Source: Onthophagus taurus (Eukaryota > Arthropoda > Insecta > Coleoptera > Scarabaeidae). Taken from it: 64,000 bases of DNA. This document shows positions 11,901 to 22,487 of the stretch, one piece after another. The stretch covers positions 29,559,001-29,623,000 of the forward strand of contig NC_091968.1 of the NCBI RefSeq assembly GCF_036711975.1, in the 5' to 3' direction. Made by a program: the position numbers and the translations under genes. Position 1 is the stretch's first letter; each line of letters starts with the position of its first letter. The notes under the pieces are model-generated. The model was not told the DNA's origin. It saw only the letters and a list, made by a program, of their open reading frames with translations, and did no database searches.

Positions 11901-12531
11901 ATGTTGGGTTTAAACGATGATCATCTATATCACACAAGGTTTGATCCCACCGCTAAATTTTCGCTAAATTTAACATTTCCATTTCTTTATTAGATCTCGT
12001 GCTTATCCAGAAAGAACACCACATCACATCGAGATGTTTCCAAACGATACCATCAAATCGCGTTTAGAAACTTTTAAAAGTTACCCAAAACACCTTCGCC
12101 CAAAACCAAAGGATTTAGCCCAAGCGGGTTTTTTTTACACCCAAGATGCAGATAAAGTGGTTTGTTTCGAATGCGGGCTTGGTTTAAATGATTGGGAACC
12201 CGACGACGACGCTTGGTTGGAACACAAAAAATTCTCACCTAATTGTATGTTTATAAAAAACGGGGGAGTTAAAGCGTTTTTGGAATTAAGAGAAAGCAAA
12301 GAAGAAGAGATTGAAGTTAAAAAAATCGATGGAGATGAGGAAACCGATAATTTACTGTGTGTTATTTGCCGGGAACGAACAAGAAATGTTTTGTCGATTC
12401 CTTGTAGACATTTAACGACCTGTGAAGAGTGTAATGATGAGTTGTGTTTGTGTACGGTTTGTGGACGTGAAGAAAGACAAAGAATTATTCTTTCTTATGA
12501 GACAGTTAAAAAAAGAATAATTACAACATAA
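11901..12531 (+). CDS. short IAP with one BIR and a divergent RING (paralogue B)
   Basis: Exon 1 (11901-11938) encodes MLGLNDDHLYHT plus two bases. A 55-nt intron (GTTTGA to TTATTAG) leads to exon 2 (11994-12531), and the joined AG|A codon gives 191 residues. The exon 2 start PERTPHHIEMFPNDTIKSRL aligns with paralogue A, supporting the model. The BIR keeps its zinc ligands (CFEC, H, C). However, the Trp of the TF.xWP signature is Tyr (FKSYP), and the groove Trp is Phe (EHKKFSPNC). The RING (CVICRERTRN to CTVC) lacks the usual Pro of CPxC. Its tail is longer and does not have an aromatic residue at the IAP position. It may be a regulator with altered partner choice or weak ligase activity. Confidence 0.85.
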
Positions 12532-14390
12532 CCTAAAAATTAATTTAATTTTAATACAATATGAAGTTAGTTTTGAATTATATCGATAAAAAATTACTAG
12601 ATTTAAGTTGGTAATTAATGTGATTTGACATTTCTAAATAAATTAGAAATTGGAAGCGTCAATTTTAAGTTAATTAATCTAATTTAACTTAGTATTTAAA
12701 GAATAACATCGATATAAAAGTAAGTACTATTTATTTATTGTTTATTTTTAATGGGTACTAAAAGATAGGTTTTGTTTTAGGTAAAAATATCTTTGTGGAA
12801 TTTAAGAACGGAAATCGCAGGTAGATTACAGCACGTGCTTACTGTACACGTGGCCCACGTTGATGCACTTCTGATGGTTGCCTTCTGCTTCTTTCCGTGC
12901 AAAAGAACCCAACGAAACGGCTGCAATAGCAGCTGTTGCGATCACCTGGTGCCTGAAACATCGTCTCACATCCAGCAGCTGTCGAATACAAATCGAAAAC
13001 CCAAACAATTTCTTTTTTAAGTAATATTTACAATTCCATAAAATAAAATTTTTAAGTTTCATAAAAAAAATCGACCGCTTTCGATAATTCTTTTTATTAA
13101 GTTTCTCTTATTGTCAATTATTTTCAGACCGGATGTTATTGATGCAAGAGGGGGAGTTTCCTACGTTTTAAACAACACCTAAAAGGATAGAAAAGGATTA
13201 CCACGGAAGCCGTGAATGGAATTTCTTAAGTAGGACGGGAACGGCCGACGGTGACCGATCCTTCTCCTCTCCACCGCGGTTTTCCATCGTAAAGGAACGG
13301 AATTCAAAAGTAAACCGAGTGGAGAGAAGCGGTTTCTCAAAGCTTCGACAACGCCGCACCGCTTTCTACTTTGAGAGAAGTCTCAAAAAGGTGTGATCAG
13401 AAGAGAAATTCTATTAATTTTTATTAATCGCATCAAATTTGAAGCACAAAATTAATAATTTCGTTAAAAGAAGTGTTTAAAAAATAGGAACAATCGCTAT
13501 TGTTCTTTATTTTTATTTTTTTTTGCGTTGATAAGAATAATTTTGATAACAAAAAAAAAGAGAAAAGTTGAAAAGAAGAAAAGAATCTAAAAATAAAGAA
13601 TTTAAATTGGAGTTGGAGGTTGCAAGAACGATTTCCAGGCTTTATAAGGAGACAAGAATCATTGGATTGCAAAAGGTAAGATTTCTAATTTTTACGTAAT
13701 AAAAAATTCAAATAAAAAGAAACTCAAAAGAGACGTTTATAAATAACAACGTAACATAACCTCATTAGTTAAAATCGAAATCAATGTTTAAATTAATGTT
13801 TACCAAAAAGTTTGATTAAGGGAATTCTTATTTATCTTATCAATATTGTTTTTGAAAAATAAAGAAATTGTTCGTTTTGAATTTCAAAGCGGTTATTCAC
13901 TCCGGTGATTCCGTTTCCTGTAATTTCAAAGTGCAATCGCCGAGTTCACCAGATTAGAAAGCGGAATTACCCTCGCCGCGCCGTTCTAGTACCGTACGAT
14001 TCTTGTCTTCTTCTTTAATAGGACGTTCAATTATTGAAGAATAAGAAAATTTTATTGCTTCCGCAAATACAAACATTGTTTTAATAATTATTCTTAAACG
14101 AAAAAAGATATTAAATGTTGTGTGTTAAGAAATCTTTAGCACAGCTGCCTCCAATTTAAAAAAAATACTATTTATCCGGCTTGTTTCTAACAAGTGTTTC
14201 TAGTTTCTAATCAATTCAAATTATAAATACAGATAATATTATTGTACTGTTATTGGAACAATTCGTGACCAATGTTTGATGATTTTATCTTCTTCAAATA
14301 GTTGGGAATTTTAAATAGCCTAGATTTGTAATGTTTTTTTCTAAGAAACTTTAATCTTTATTAAATTCCTTTATTTTTATATTTATGTAT
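12532..14390. other. intergenic region with two GC-rich islands
   Basis: Most of this is AT-rich. Two compositional islands stand out: about 12790-13010, and 13128-13675 (next entry). The first has overlapping frames on both strands (75 and 78 codons) that resemble no known protein. It could be a noncoding exon or conserved regulatory DNA. Confidence 0.35.
13128..13675 (+). other. candidate noncoding 5' exon, possibly of DIAP1
   Basis: The segment is bounded by a good acceptor (ATTATTTTCAG ending at 13127) and a good donor (AAAAG/GTAAGA at 13675/13676), and is richer in GC than its flanks. It has no coding frame on the plus strand. The next plus-strand gene is DIAP1, whose coding exon begins right after an acceptor, so at least one upstream noncoding exon must exist. 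This is one candidate. Confidence 0.25.
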
Positions 14391-14557
14391 GTATAGTTGC
14401 TCACAAAATTGATTATACAGGGTAATGGAAGATAATTGTGAATATTTCAAATAATTATTAATTTATTTTAAAGTTTGTGATATATTATATACCGGGAATT
14501 TCATATAACTCGCAATATATGAATACACTAACCATAGTTACGAAACTACTCATCACG

Positions 14558-16644
14558 TGCTAATGATAGTGCTAGTGCAATACTAGAACTAACATTAGAC
14601 CTAGAACTAGAATCATTCGGATTTAGCCGCACGTCTCTCAAGACGGCTAAATCCGAATGATTCTAGTTGTAGGTCTTGTGTTAGTTCTAGTAATAGTCCT
14701 AGTGTAAAACTAGAACTAACACTAGACCTAGAACTAGAATCATTCGGATTTAGCCGCACGTCTCTCAAGACGGCTAAATCCGAATGATTCTAGTTGTAGG
14801 TCTTGTGTTAGTTCTAGTAATAGTCCTAGTGTAAAACTAGAACTAACACTAGACCTAGAACTAGAATCATTCGGATTTAGCCGCACGTCTCTCAAGACGG
14901 CTAAATCCGAATGATTCTAGTTGTAGGTCTTGTGTTAGTTCTAGTAATAGTCCTAGTGTAAAACTAGAACTAACACTAGACCTAGAACTAGAATCATTCG
15001 GATTTAGCCGCACGTCTCTCAAGACGGCTAAATCCGAATGATTCTAGTTGTAGGTCTTGTGTTAGTTCTAGTAATAGTCCTAGTGTAAAACTAGAACTAA
15101 CACTAGACCTAGAACTAGAATCATTCGGATTTAGCCGCACGTCTCTCAAGACGGCTAAATCCGAATGATTCTAGTTGTAGGTCTTGTGTTAGTTCTAGTA
15201 ATAGTCCTAGTGTAAAACTAGAACTAACACTAGACCTAGAACTAGAATCATTCGGATTTAGCCGCACGTCTCTCAAGACGGCTAAATCCGAATGATTCTA
15301 GTTGTAGGTCTTGTGTTAGTTCTAGTAATAGTCCTAGTGTAAAACTAGAACTAACACTAGACCTAGAACTAGAATCATTCGGATTTAGCCGCACGTCTCT
15401 CAAGACGGCTAAATCCGAATGATTCTAGTTGTAGGTCTTGTGTTAGTTCTAGTAATAGTCCTAGTGTAAAACTAGAACTAACACTAGACCTAGAACTAGA
15501 ATCATTCGGATTTAGCCGCACGTCTCTCAAGACGGCTAAATCCGAATGATTCTAGTTGTAGGTCTTGTGTTAGTTCTAGTAATAGTCCTAGTGTAAAACT
15601 AGAACTAACACTAGACCTAGAACTAGAATCATTCGGATTTAGCCGCACGTCTCTCAAGACGGCTAAATCCGAATGATTCTAGTTGTAGGTCTTGTGTTAG
15701 TTCTAGTAATAGTCCTAGTGTAAAACTAGAACTAACACTAGACCTAGAACTAGAATCATTCGGATTTAGCCGCACGTCTCTCAAGACGGCTAAATCCGAA
15801 TGATTCTAGTTGTAGGTCTTGTGTTAGTTCTAGTAATAGTCCTAGTGTAAAACTAGAACTAACACTAGACCTAGAACTAGAATCATTCGGATTTAGCCGC
15901 ACGTCTCTCAAGACGGCTAAATCCGAATGATTCTAGTTGTAGGTCTTGTGTTAGTTCTAGTAATAGTCCTAGTGTAAAACTAGAACTAACACTAGACCTA
16001 GAACTAGAATCATTCGGATTTAGCCGCACGTCTCTCAAGACGGCTAAATCCAAATGATTCTAGTTGTAGGTCTTGTGTTAGTTCTAGTAATAGTCCTAGT
16101 GTAAAACTAGAACTAACACTAGACCTAGAACTAGAATCATTCGGATTTAGCCGCACGTCTCTCAAGACGGCTAAATCCGAATGATTCTAGTTGTAGGTCT
16201 TGTGTTAGTTCTAGTAATAGTCCTAGTGTAAAACTAGAACTAACACTAGACCTAGAACTAGAATCATTCGGATTTAGCCGCACGTCTCTCAAGACGGCTA
16301 AATCCGAATGATTCTAGTTGTAGGTCTTGTGTTAGTTCTAGTAATAGTCCTAGTGTAAAACTAGAACTAACACTAGACCTAGAACTAGAATCATTCGGAT
16401 TTAGCCGCACGTCTCTCAAGACGGCTAAATCCGAATGATTCTAGTTGTAGGTCTTGTGTTAGTTCTAGTAATAGTCCTAGTGTAAAACTAGAACTAACAC
16501 TAGACCTAGAACTAGAAACATTCGGATTTAGCCGCACGTCTCTCAAGACGGCTAAATCCGAATGATTCTAGTTGTAGGTCTTGTGTTAGTTCTAGTGATA
16601 GTGCTAATGTAAAACTAGAACTAACACTAGACCTAGAACTAGAA
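14558..16644. repeat. tandem array, about 16 copies of a 127-bp double-hairpin unit
   Basis: The unit recurs at exactly 127-bp steps: CATTCGG occurs at 14614, 14741, 14868 and so on, and the last, altered copy is at 16519, i.e. 15 whole periods. Each unit has two palindromes. One has a 23-bp stem made of CTAGAATCATTCGGATTT plus AGCCG, closing on a CACGTCTCTCAAGA loop. The other has stem GTTAGTTCTAGT / ACTAGAACTAAC. Inner copies are almost identical, while the first and last differ more, as expected after unequal exchange or gene conversion. No reading frame runs through it. Confidence 0.95.
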
Positions 16645-16649
16645 AATGT

Positions 16650-17058
16650 GTTGTTCACTGATGAGACTAAAATTAATCTTAGGGGTTCAGACGAAAGACA
16701 AATACTTTGGAGGAAACCAAATTGTTAGCTCAAAATCATGAATTTGGTGGGAACAATTTAATTCAATAATGCTGTGGGGAACAATGGTGCAGCCAGCGGC
16801 ACTGGAACTATGGAGTTTATTGAGAGAAATATGACAAAATCTAGTTATTGGGATATTTTAAAACGTAATTTATGTCAAAGCTCTCAAAAACTCAACCTAC
16901 CGACTGTGTTCTGGCTCCAACCACCACAGCCTCCGGATATAAATCCTATTGAACATTTATGGGGAAAAGTTAAGGTTCAGTTAAAAAATAATAAGCAAAA
17001 AGTTAGTGAACCTAAACTTAATCACTTTTGCTTAACTATATCTATACTCAATTTTGTG
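16650..17058 (+). pseudogene. Tc1-like transposase, C-terminal half
   Basis: Directly after the array the sequence translates as VLFTDETKINLRGSDERQ, the region of the first catalytic Asp of Tc1 transposases (usually W.DESKF.L.GSDG). A frame break follows, then a 100-codon frame has GTGTMEFIERNM, YWDILKRNL and PDINPIEHLWGKVKVQL. The last is the Tc1 hallmark (SPDLNPIEHLW). The second catalytic Asp segment (QDNDPKHT) is lost or scrambled. It is dead coding sequence of the surrounding element. Confidence 0.8.
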
Positions 17059-17071
17059 AGCAACTCTATAA

Positions 17072-20000
17072 TATAATATAGTTTAAACGTCATTCATTTT
17101 TAAAGTTGACAATTAAACGTCAAAAATGACTTTTATAACCCTAAAAAGTTTCGTTGCTAACGTCAGAGTTAGTGGAAAAAACATTTCAATTCGATTTTGA
17201 CGTTTCTTAAAAGTGAGGTTAAATAACAACAAAAACATTTCGAAGTGTGATTTAGCAAAAGAAAAAAATACAAACACACTAACCCTGTATTATTATTTTG
17301 AAAAGAAAAATGATTCAACCGCATACCATCACGCGCCGGCTTCAACTTGCATACACACACATAAATATTCTCTCATAAATATTTAGAGTGGTTTTTTTAA
17401 CGGCCTACGCTCCACGTGAGTCGGAAAAAATGTCTCGAAAGGTTTTCTTAGGCACCTCTCTTTGTATTGCTGCGTAGATGTCGTTAAAACGCATTCAAAA
17501 AATCGGTATTTGTATACCAAGGTCGAATGGTTTGCTAAATGCTAATTGTTACACGAATTGCGCGTCCGGTCTTTAAAAGCATTACGTAATTTATCGAAAA
17601 ATTATTGCGCAGAATGGTTTTTTTTGTAGGTGATATTACGTCAACTTTATTTGGAACCATGAGATCATTTTGGGAAGGTCGGAGATATCGAATTAAATCC
17701 ATTTTATTTTTTTTTTTGTAGGGGGTTTAATTTATTTTTTAAAATGAAGGAATTAGAAAAAATGCGGGTTCATAGAACTTTTATTACTAATTGTGATAGG
17801 AAACGATTCGTCACTATGACTAAAATTTATTTAATTTAAAATTTTTAATCTCAAATTAAAACCTAGAAATCAACAATCGGTAACCATTTCCTGTTTGAAA
17901 TCGCAAAAAAAATGTACGAAAACAAAAGGATATAAAGATAAACCCGTGGGAATGGGGCCCACACAATACCCCCACATACACACCACGAGAAGTAGTTTGA
18001 TTCCGAAGAATCGACGTCGTCGTCGTCCCACGTTGCGTGGGAGTAACGCTTAATAAAACGCGTAAAACCCTTTTTATTTATTTATAACGTAACCAAGTAG
18101 TTGTTAATTTTTTAAAGCGGTACCTTCAAAGCAAAACTTAAAAATCGGCTTCCCTTTTTTTGTATCCACCTGCTTTATTTAATCCGAGAAAAGCGGAGAA
18201 CGAACCATAAAAGGTAAACTGTATAAAACGGGCCGAAATATTTCGGGGCCGGTTCTCTCTCTTTCTTGTTACCACCGTCCTCGACGACGACGTCGGTTTG
18301 GTTCTTCTTTTTTAAGAGGTTACGTTCCCATGGTACAAAAGAGCAAAAGTTTATGGGTATAAAGCTTGGCGTAGACGATACAAATTCCGTTCACATGTAC
18401 TGGATTATAAAACAAACTTTACTTCTTTTCAAATTTATTTTTTTTTAATAACTATTTACAAAACAAATTTAAAATTAAATAAGAAATAAATTAAAATTTA
18501 ATTCTTATTTAATCACTTTTTGAGATAATCACGGAAAATAACCAAACTTAATCATCATAAACAAAGAAGAGGAGTAAAAATAACAAAAATAAAATACACC
18601 ATCTGGACTTCGAGTTGAACAGATCTTTTTCGAGTTATATGACTAAATCTAAATAATTATGAATAATTAAATTTGGATTAAATTTTATTTGACATTTCTG
18701 TTATAAATATCCATGAAATCAGTCAAGTATGTTCCTAGGTACCAAAATCAATCGATAACCAGCAAAGTTGGTTGGTAGGCAGACCAACAAAGATCTTATA
18801 TAGATCATTATGACGTGCGGCTAAATCCAAATGATTCTAGTTCTAGGTTTAATGTTAGTTCTGTTACTTCTGATCACAGTTCAATTGATGAATCCAGTGC
18901 TAGCACTGAATAGAAATATATTTAAGCAACACAATGATCTAGTCTATCTAATGGAAATAGATTTATGATATTATACAAATTAGCAATAAGATCTCGAGTA
19001 GTAAAAAGTTTACCATAATAAGCTCTATAAATTGTGTAACTAGGTGAATTCGAAACACAACTCAACAGATTTCGTACCAAATTGATTCTAGAGCCGAATT
19101 TGCAATTTCTTTCAATCCACAATTTTTTTCCACAAAGATTACGGAAAGTCCACAAAGATGATCTAGCTTTGTGTAAAACTCCCTGCAGATGTCCACATCG
19201 ATAACCTAACCTAAAAGACATTGAAGCCTCAAATTAAAAAATATTTATTTAAAGATAAATGTACTTACAAATTATTTTTGCTTGTTTTAGGTTATCCTTT
19301 ATTTATAGTTTATCTTTATTTCTTATTATATTTAATGCAAATATATCCAATTTTAATCAATTTTAATAATCGCCTTGACGTTTCTCACATATTCGTTGCT
19401 TAGCAACCAAGAATAATCTCAAATAAATCAAAGAAATTTTATTTTACATAAAATAGTAATAAATTTAAAAATACTCCCTCTTTTTTCTTGAATTTCTTCA
19501 ATTTTCAACAAAAATAGTTTATTTTATAATCATGAATATTTAAATCCAATTTAGATTAAATTTTATTTGACATTTCCGTTATAAATACCCATGAAATTAG
19601 TCTGTTATATTCCTAGCTACCAAAATCAATTAATAACCTAACCTAAAAGACATTGAAACGTCAAATTAAAAAATATTTATTTAAAAATATACTTACAAAT
19701 TATTTTTATTTGGTTTAGGTTATTCCTTATTTACAATTTATCTTTATTTCTTATTGTATTTAATTAAAATATTTCCAATTTCATTCGATTTTTAATAACC
19801 ACCTTGACGTTTCTCACATATTCGTTGCTTAGCAACCAAAAATAACCTCAAATTCATCAAAATTTTATTTTATATAAAAAAGTAATAAATATGAATCATT
19901 TTTCCTAATTTCTTTATTTTTAAACAAAAATCGTTTATTTTATAGTTATGATTAATAATTGAAATCAATTTGGATTAATTTTCCTCGATATTTTCGTTGT

Positions 20001-20239
20001 AAATATCCGTGAAATTAGTCAAGTATACTCACAGGTACCAACCAAATTAAATTTTATTTTAAAACAAAATGTTTAAACAAAAATTATTTTATAGTTATAA
20101 AGTCATAAACAAAGAACACAAGTAAATATAACAAAAAAAAAATAAACCATCTGGACTTCGAGTTGACCCGATCTTTTTCTTTGATGAACTCAAAGTCGTC
20201 TTTGTTTTCCCTTTAAAAACCCGTATTTATAAATACAAA
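17072..20239. other. noncoding region upstream of DIAP1
   Basis: No protein-coding exon was recognised. Pieces that are GC-richer than their surroundings lie at about 17400-17600 and 17940-18300 and may be regulatory or untranslated exons. A CTAGAAC-family fragment (18811-18920) and AT-rich repeat units (from about 18650 and 19180) are listed separately. Confidence 0.4.
18811..18920. repeat. CTAGAAC-family fragment (half palindrome)
   Basis: GACGTGCGGCTAAATCC leads into ATGATTCTAGTTCTAGG and a TTAGTTCTG stretch. This equals one arm of the 127-bp unit plus the family's GCTAGCACTGAATAGAAATATA tail. It is a single degenerate copy. Confidence 0.8.
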
Positions 20240-20604
20240 TTGAACTTTGTATCTCTCTCTCGCTCATCATCGTCATTTTGCATCATTTTATTCTGTTGTG
20301 TACCAGACAGAAGGTCGTGTAAAACGGTCATAGTCGGTGAACTCGCTTCGTCCCCGTTGCTCGCTAGCGCCACGTCGCGTTGTTGTGAACGAGATCGACG
20401 GCGGCGGCGCGTTGCTTTCAACTAAAAACTGGTGGGGATAAAACCGAAACGAATGAAGAGGGAATTTACAAATGGCGCCCACCGCCTGCTAGTTTAAGAT
20501 TTTCTAGTCTCGCGTTTGCGACGATACAGTGCGCTTAAAATACGCTTACACAACCTTAGTTATATACAAGTTTTTTACGGTCATCACGGGTTTTATCATC
20601 TCAT
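20240..20604 (+). promoter_or_regulatory. GC-rich island with splice donor, likely DIAP1 promoter and noncoding exon
   Basis: The interval is far richer in CpG and GC than its surroundings and ends at a strong donor, CTCAT/GTAAGTATCC (20604/20605). No long plus-strand coding frame lies in it. The only plus-strand coding exon downstream within range is DIAP1, which starts 24 nt after an acceptor at 22463. A noncoding first exon ending at 20604 spliced to 22464 is therefore the simplest reading. A second GC-rich patch at about 21000-21360 may be another start. Confidence 0.4.
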
Positions 20605-21760
20605 GTAAGTATCCTTTGATTGAATGATAAAAACGGTTGTTTTTGATACGGTCAATAGATTATAAAAGGTGGCGACGAATATGTTCACGTGATGGTGACG
20701 TGAAGGACGATTATTTTCCCATTCATAAGACACGTACCGGTCATTCTTTTTCCTTTTATTATTTCAACAAAATAAATAATCGTTTGTTACAATTATTATA
20801 TTCTTTATAATTAAACGATTCATGTAATCAAAAAAACTAGATCGTAACCCATAGATATCTTTGACCCATATGGTTTCTTTTATTTTCTTTTTTGTTTTAA
20901 AATGGCGGTTCTAAAACTATATTTTTTTCATGTTTTTTTTTTTGTATCATTATTTCGTTTGAGGAATGTGGATTTTTTTGAAAAAGTATACGGTCATTCA
21001 GCGATTGGTATGGAATGTAGTCGGACGGGTCTTGAGACGCTGGGTGGCCCCCCCGGGTGCGAGGGGTAGTGGAGTGGGGGGGTCTTTGGAATGTTGAAAA
21101 CTATGAATGGAGCCGATCGAGCGGTGTTGCCGTCGTTGCCGCCGTTCCCACGGATTGCTCGCTAGAAAAATCCATGAGCTCAGCCTCTCTCTCGACGACG
21201 GCGACGGCTGTTACAGTCTCCCCGGAGGCTGGGGCCGCCGCCCGACTCTCCGATTCCTATCCGCATATAGTCACATTCTACGCGGTTGGTTCATTTGCGA
21301 CGTTGCCCCTTTTTTCTCTTTTAATCTTTCCTTCTTCAGCCTTCTCAGAAAAACCGTTCTTTTTGAGATGAAGAATTTTTAAAACAGTTACTCCTTTATT
21401 CACAGTTCTTCTTGTGTTTAATTAAAACGTTCCCAACATTATTTTTATCAATAAAGTTCCATTCCATTTTTCAATAATGACAATTCTTCCATATTTATTT
21501 CGTTGCCTAGCAACCAAAAATAACGTCAAATTTATTAAAGAAATTTTATTTTACTTTAAACAATAACAAATATAAAAAATACTCACTTATTTTACCTTAA
21601 TTTCTTTGATTTTAAACAAAATTGTTTATTTTATAATTATTAATCAAATTTAAATCCAATTTGGTTTAAATTGACTTTGACATTTTCGTTGTAAACACCC
21701 ATGAAATTAGTCAAGCATATTCCAAGATACCAACAAATTTAAAATTTGAATCTTATTTTT

Positions 21761-21893
21761 TCGGGTTTAACTGAAGATGCATGGCTAAACCCGATTGTTT
21801 CTAGTTCTAGGTCTAGTGTTACTTCTAGTTTTAACTGTTATTCAGTGTTACATTGTTGTATATTTTCATTGAACTAAAACTATAACTAACACG
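21761..21893. repeat. CTAGAAC-family fragment
   Basis: TCGGGTTTA and TAAACCCGA form a small hairpin at 21761-21793. TTCTAGTTCTAGGTCTAGTG and the family tail (TGTATATTTTCATTGAACTA, then AACTATAACTAACAC) follow. The copy is degenerate and lies between two of the AT-rich repeat units. Confidence 0.8.
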
Positions 21894-22487
21894 ACCAATT
21901 CCATTCCACAAGACTAAAATTCCATTCCATTTTTCAATAATGACAATGACAATTCTTCCATATTTATTTCGTTGCCAGGCAACCAAAAATAACCTCAAAT
22001 TTATTAAAGAAATTTCATTTTACTTTAAAGAAATAATAAATATAAAAAATACCTTAAAAAATTTCCTTAATTTCTTTGATTTTAAACAAAATTATTAATT
22101 TTATAGTTATTAATAAAATATAAATCCGATTTGGTTTAAATTTACTTCGACATTTTCGTTGTAAATACCCATGAAATTAGTCAAGCATATTCCAAGATAC
22201 CAACCGATTTAAAATTTGAATCTTATTTTAAAACTAATTAAAATTATAAATAATTAACATCTTCATTAATTAAAAATACTTTCGTATTTATTGATACTAA
22301 TTTATTAATTAGTTTTATATTAATCAATTCTAAAATAATCAATCGACAACCTAACCTAAAAGGCATTAAAACGTCACAATGACATAACCTAAAAAAAAGT
22401 AAATTAACTTTTTAATAGATTTTTTATTTAAATTTACTTAAATACTATTTCCTCTTGTTTCAGGTTAAATTTAGTCATATCCGCAAC

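Larger units (their letters stand above)
14391..17071 (+). mobile_element. Tc1-like element carrying a satellite array
   Basis: The left end reads TTGCTCACAAAATTGATTATA (14397-14417) and the right end is its near-perfect reverse complement (about 17043-17064), both beside TA-rich flanks as expected for Tc1/mariner integration. Between them lie about 140 bp of unplaced sequence, the 127-bp tandem array (14558-16644) and the C-terminal half of a Tc1 transposase (16650-17058). The N-terminal DNA-binding half is absent; the array sits where it should be. The element is dead as an autonomous unit. Confidence 0.6.
19180..22400. repeat. diverged AT-rich repeat units with a conserved X-box-like palindrome
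   Basis: At least four long diverged copies are present, at about 19190-19625, 19625-20050, 21400-21740 and 21890-22380, with a partial copy at 18650-18760. The order is shared. First comes a GACGTTTCTCACATATTCG or CAATTCTTCCATATTTATTTCG lead. Then follow a GTTGC..GCAAC palindrome, an AATAACCTCAAAT stretch, a TTTATTTTATAATTAT stretch, and a GACATTTTCGTTGTAAAT.CCATGAAATTAGTCAAG block. Neighbouring copies are about 431 bp (19395 to 19824) and 469 bp (21502 to 21971) apart. They surround the GC-rich 20.2-21.4 kb interval upstream of DIAP1. Confidence 0.7.

Noticed and set aside
12780-13020. Possible microRNA hairpin in the 12.8-13.0 kb island
   Set aside because: No long stem with a single loop could be traced by eye and no known seed was recognised.
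12826-13062. 78-codon minus-strand frame in a GC-rich island
   Set aside because: An overlapping frame of equal length exists on the other strand and neither matches a family or has clear splice or start context.
14558-16644. Regularly spaced repeats that at first glance resemble a CRISPR array
   Set aside because: The whole 127-bp unit is repeated with no unique spacers, and the genome is eukaryotic. It is a tandem satellite.
19199-22360. Telomere-like AACCTAACCTAA words (19201, 19634, 22350)
   Set aside because: Only two pentamers each, carried along by the AT-rich repeat unit; not an interstitial telomere array.
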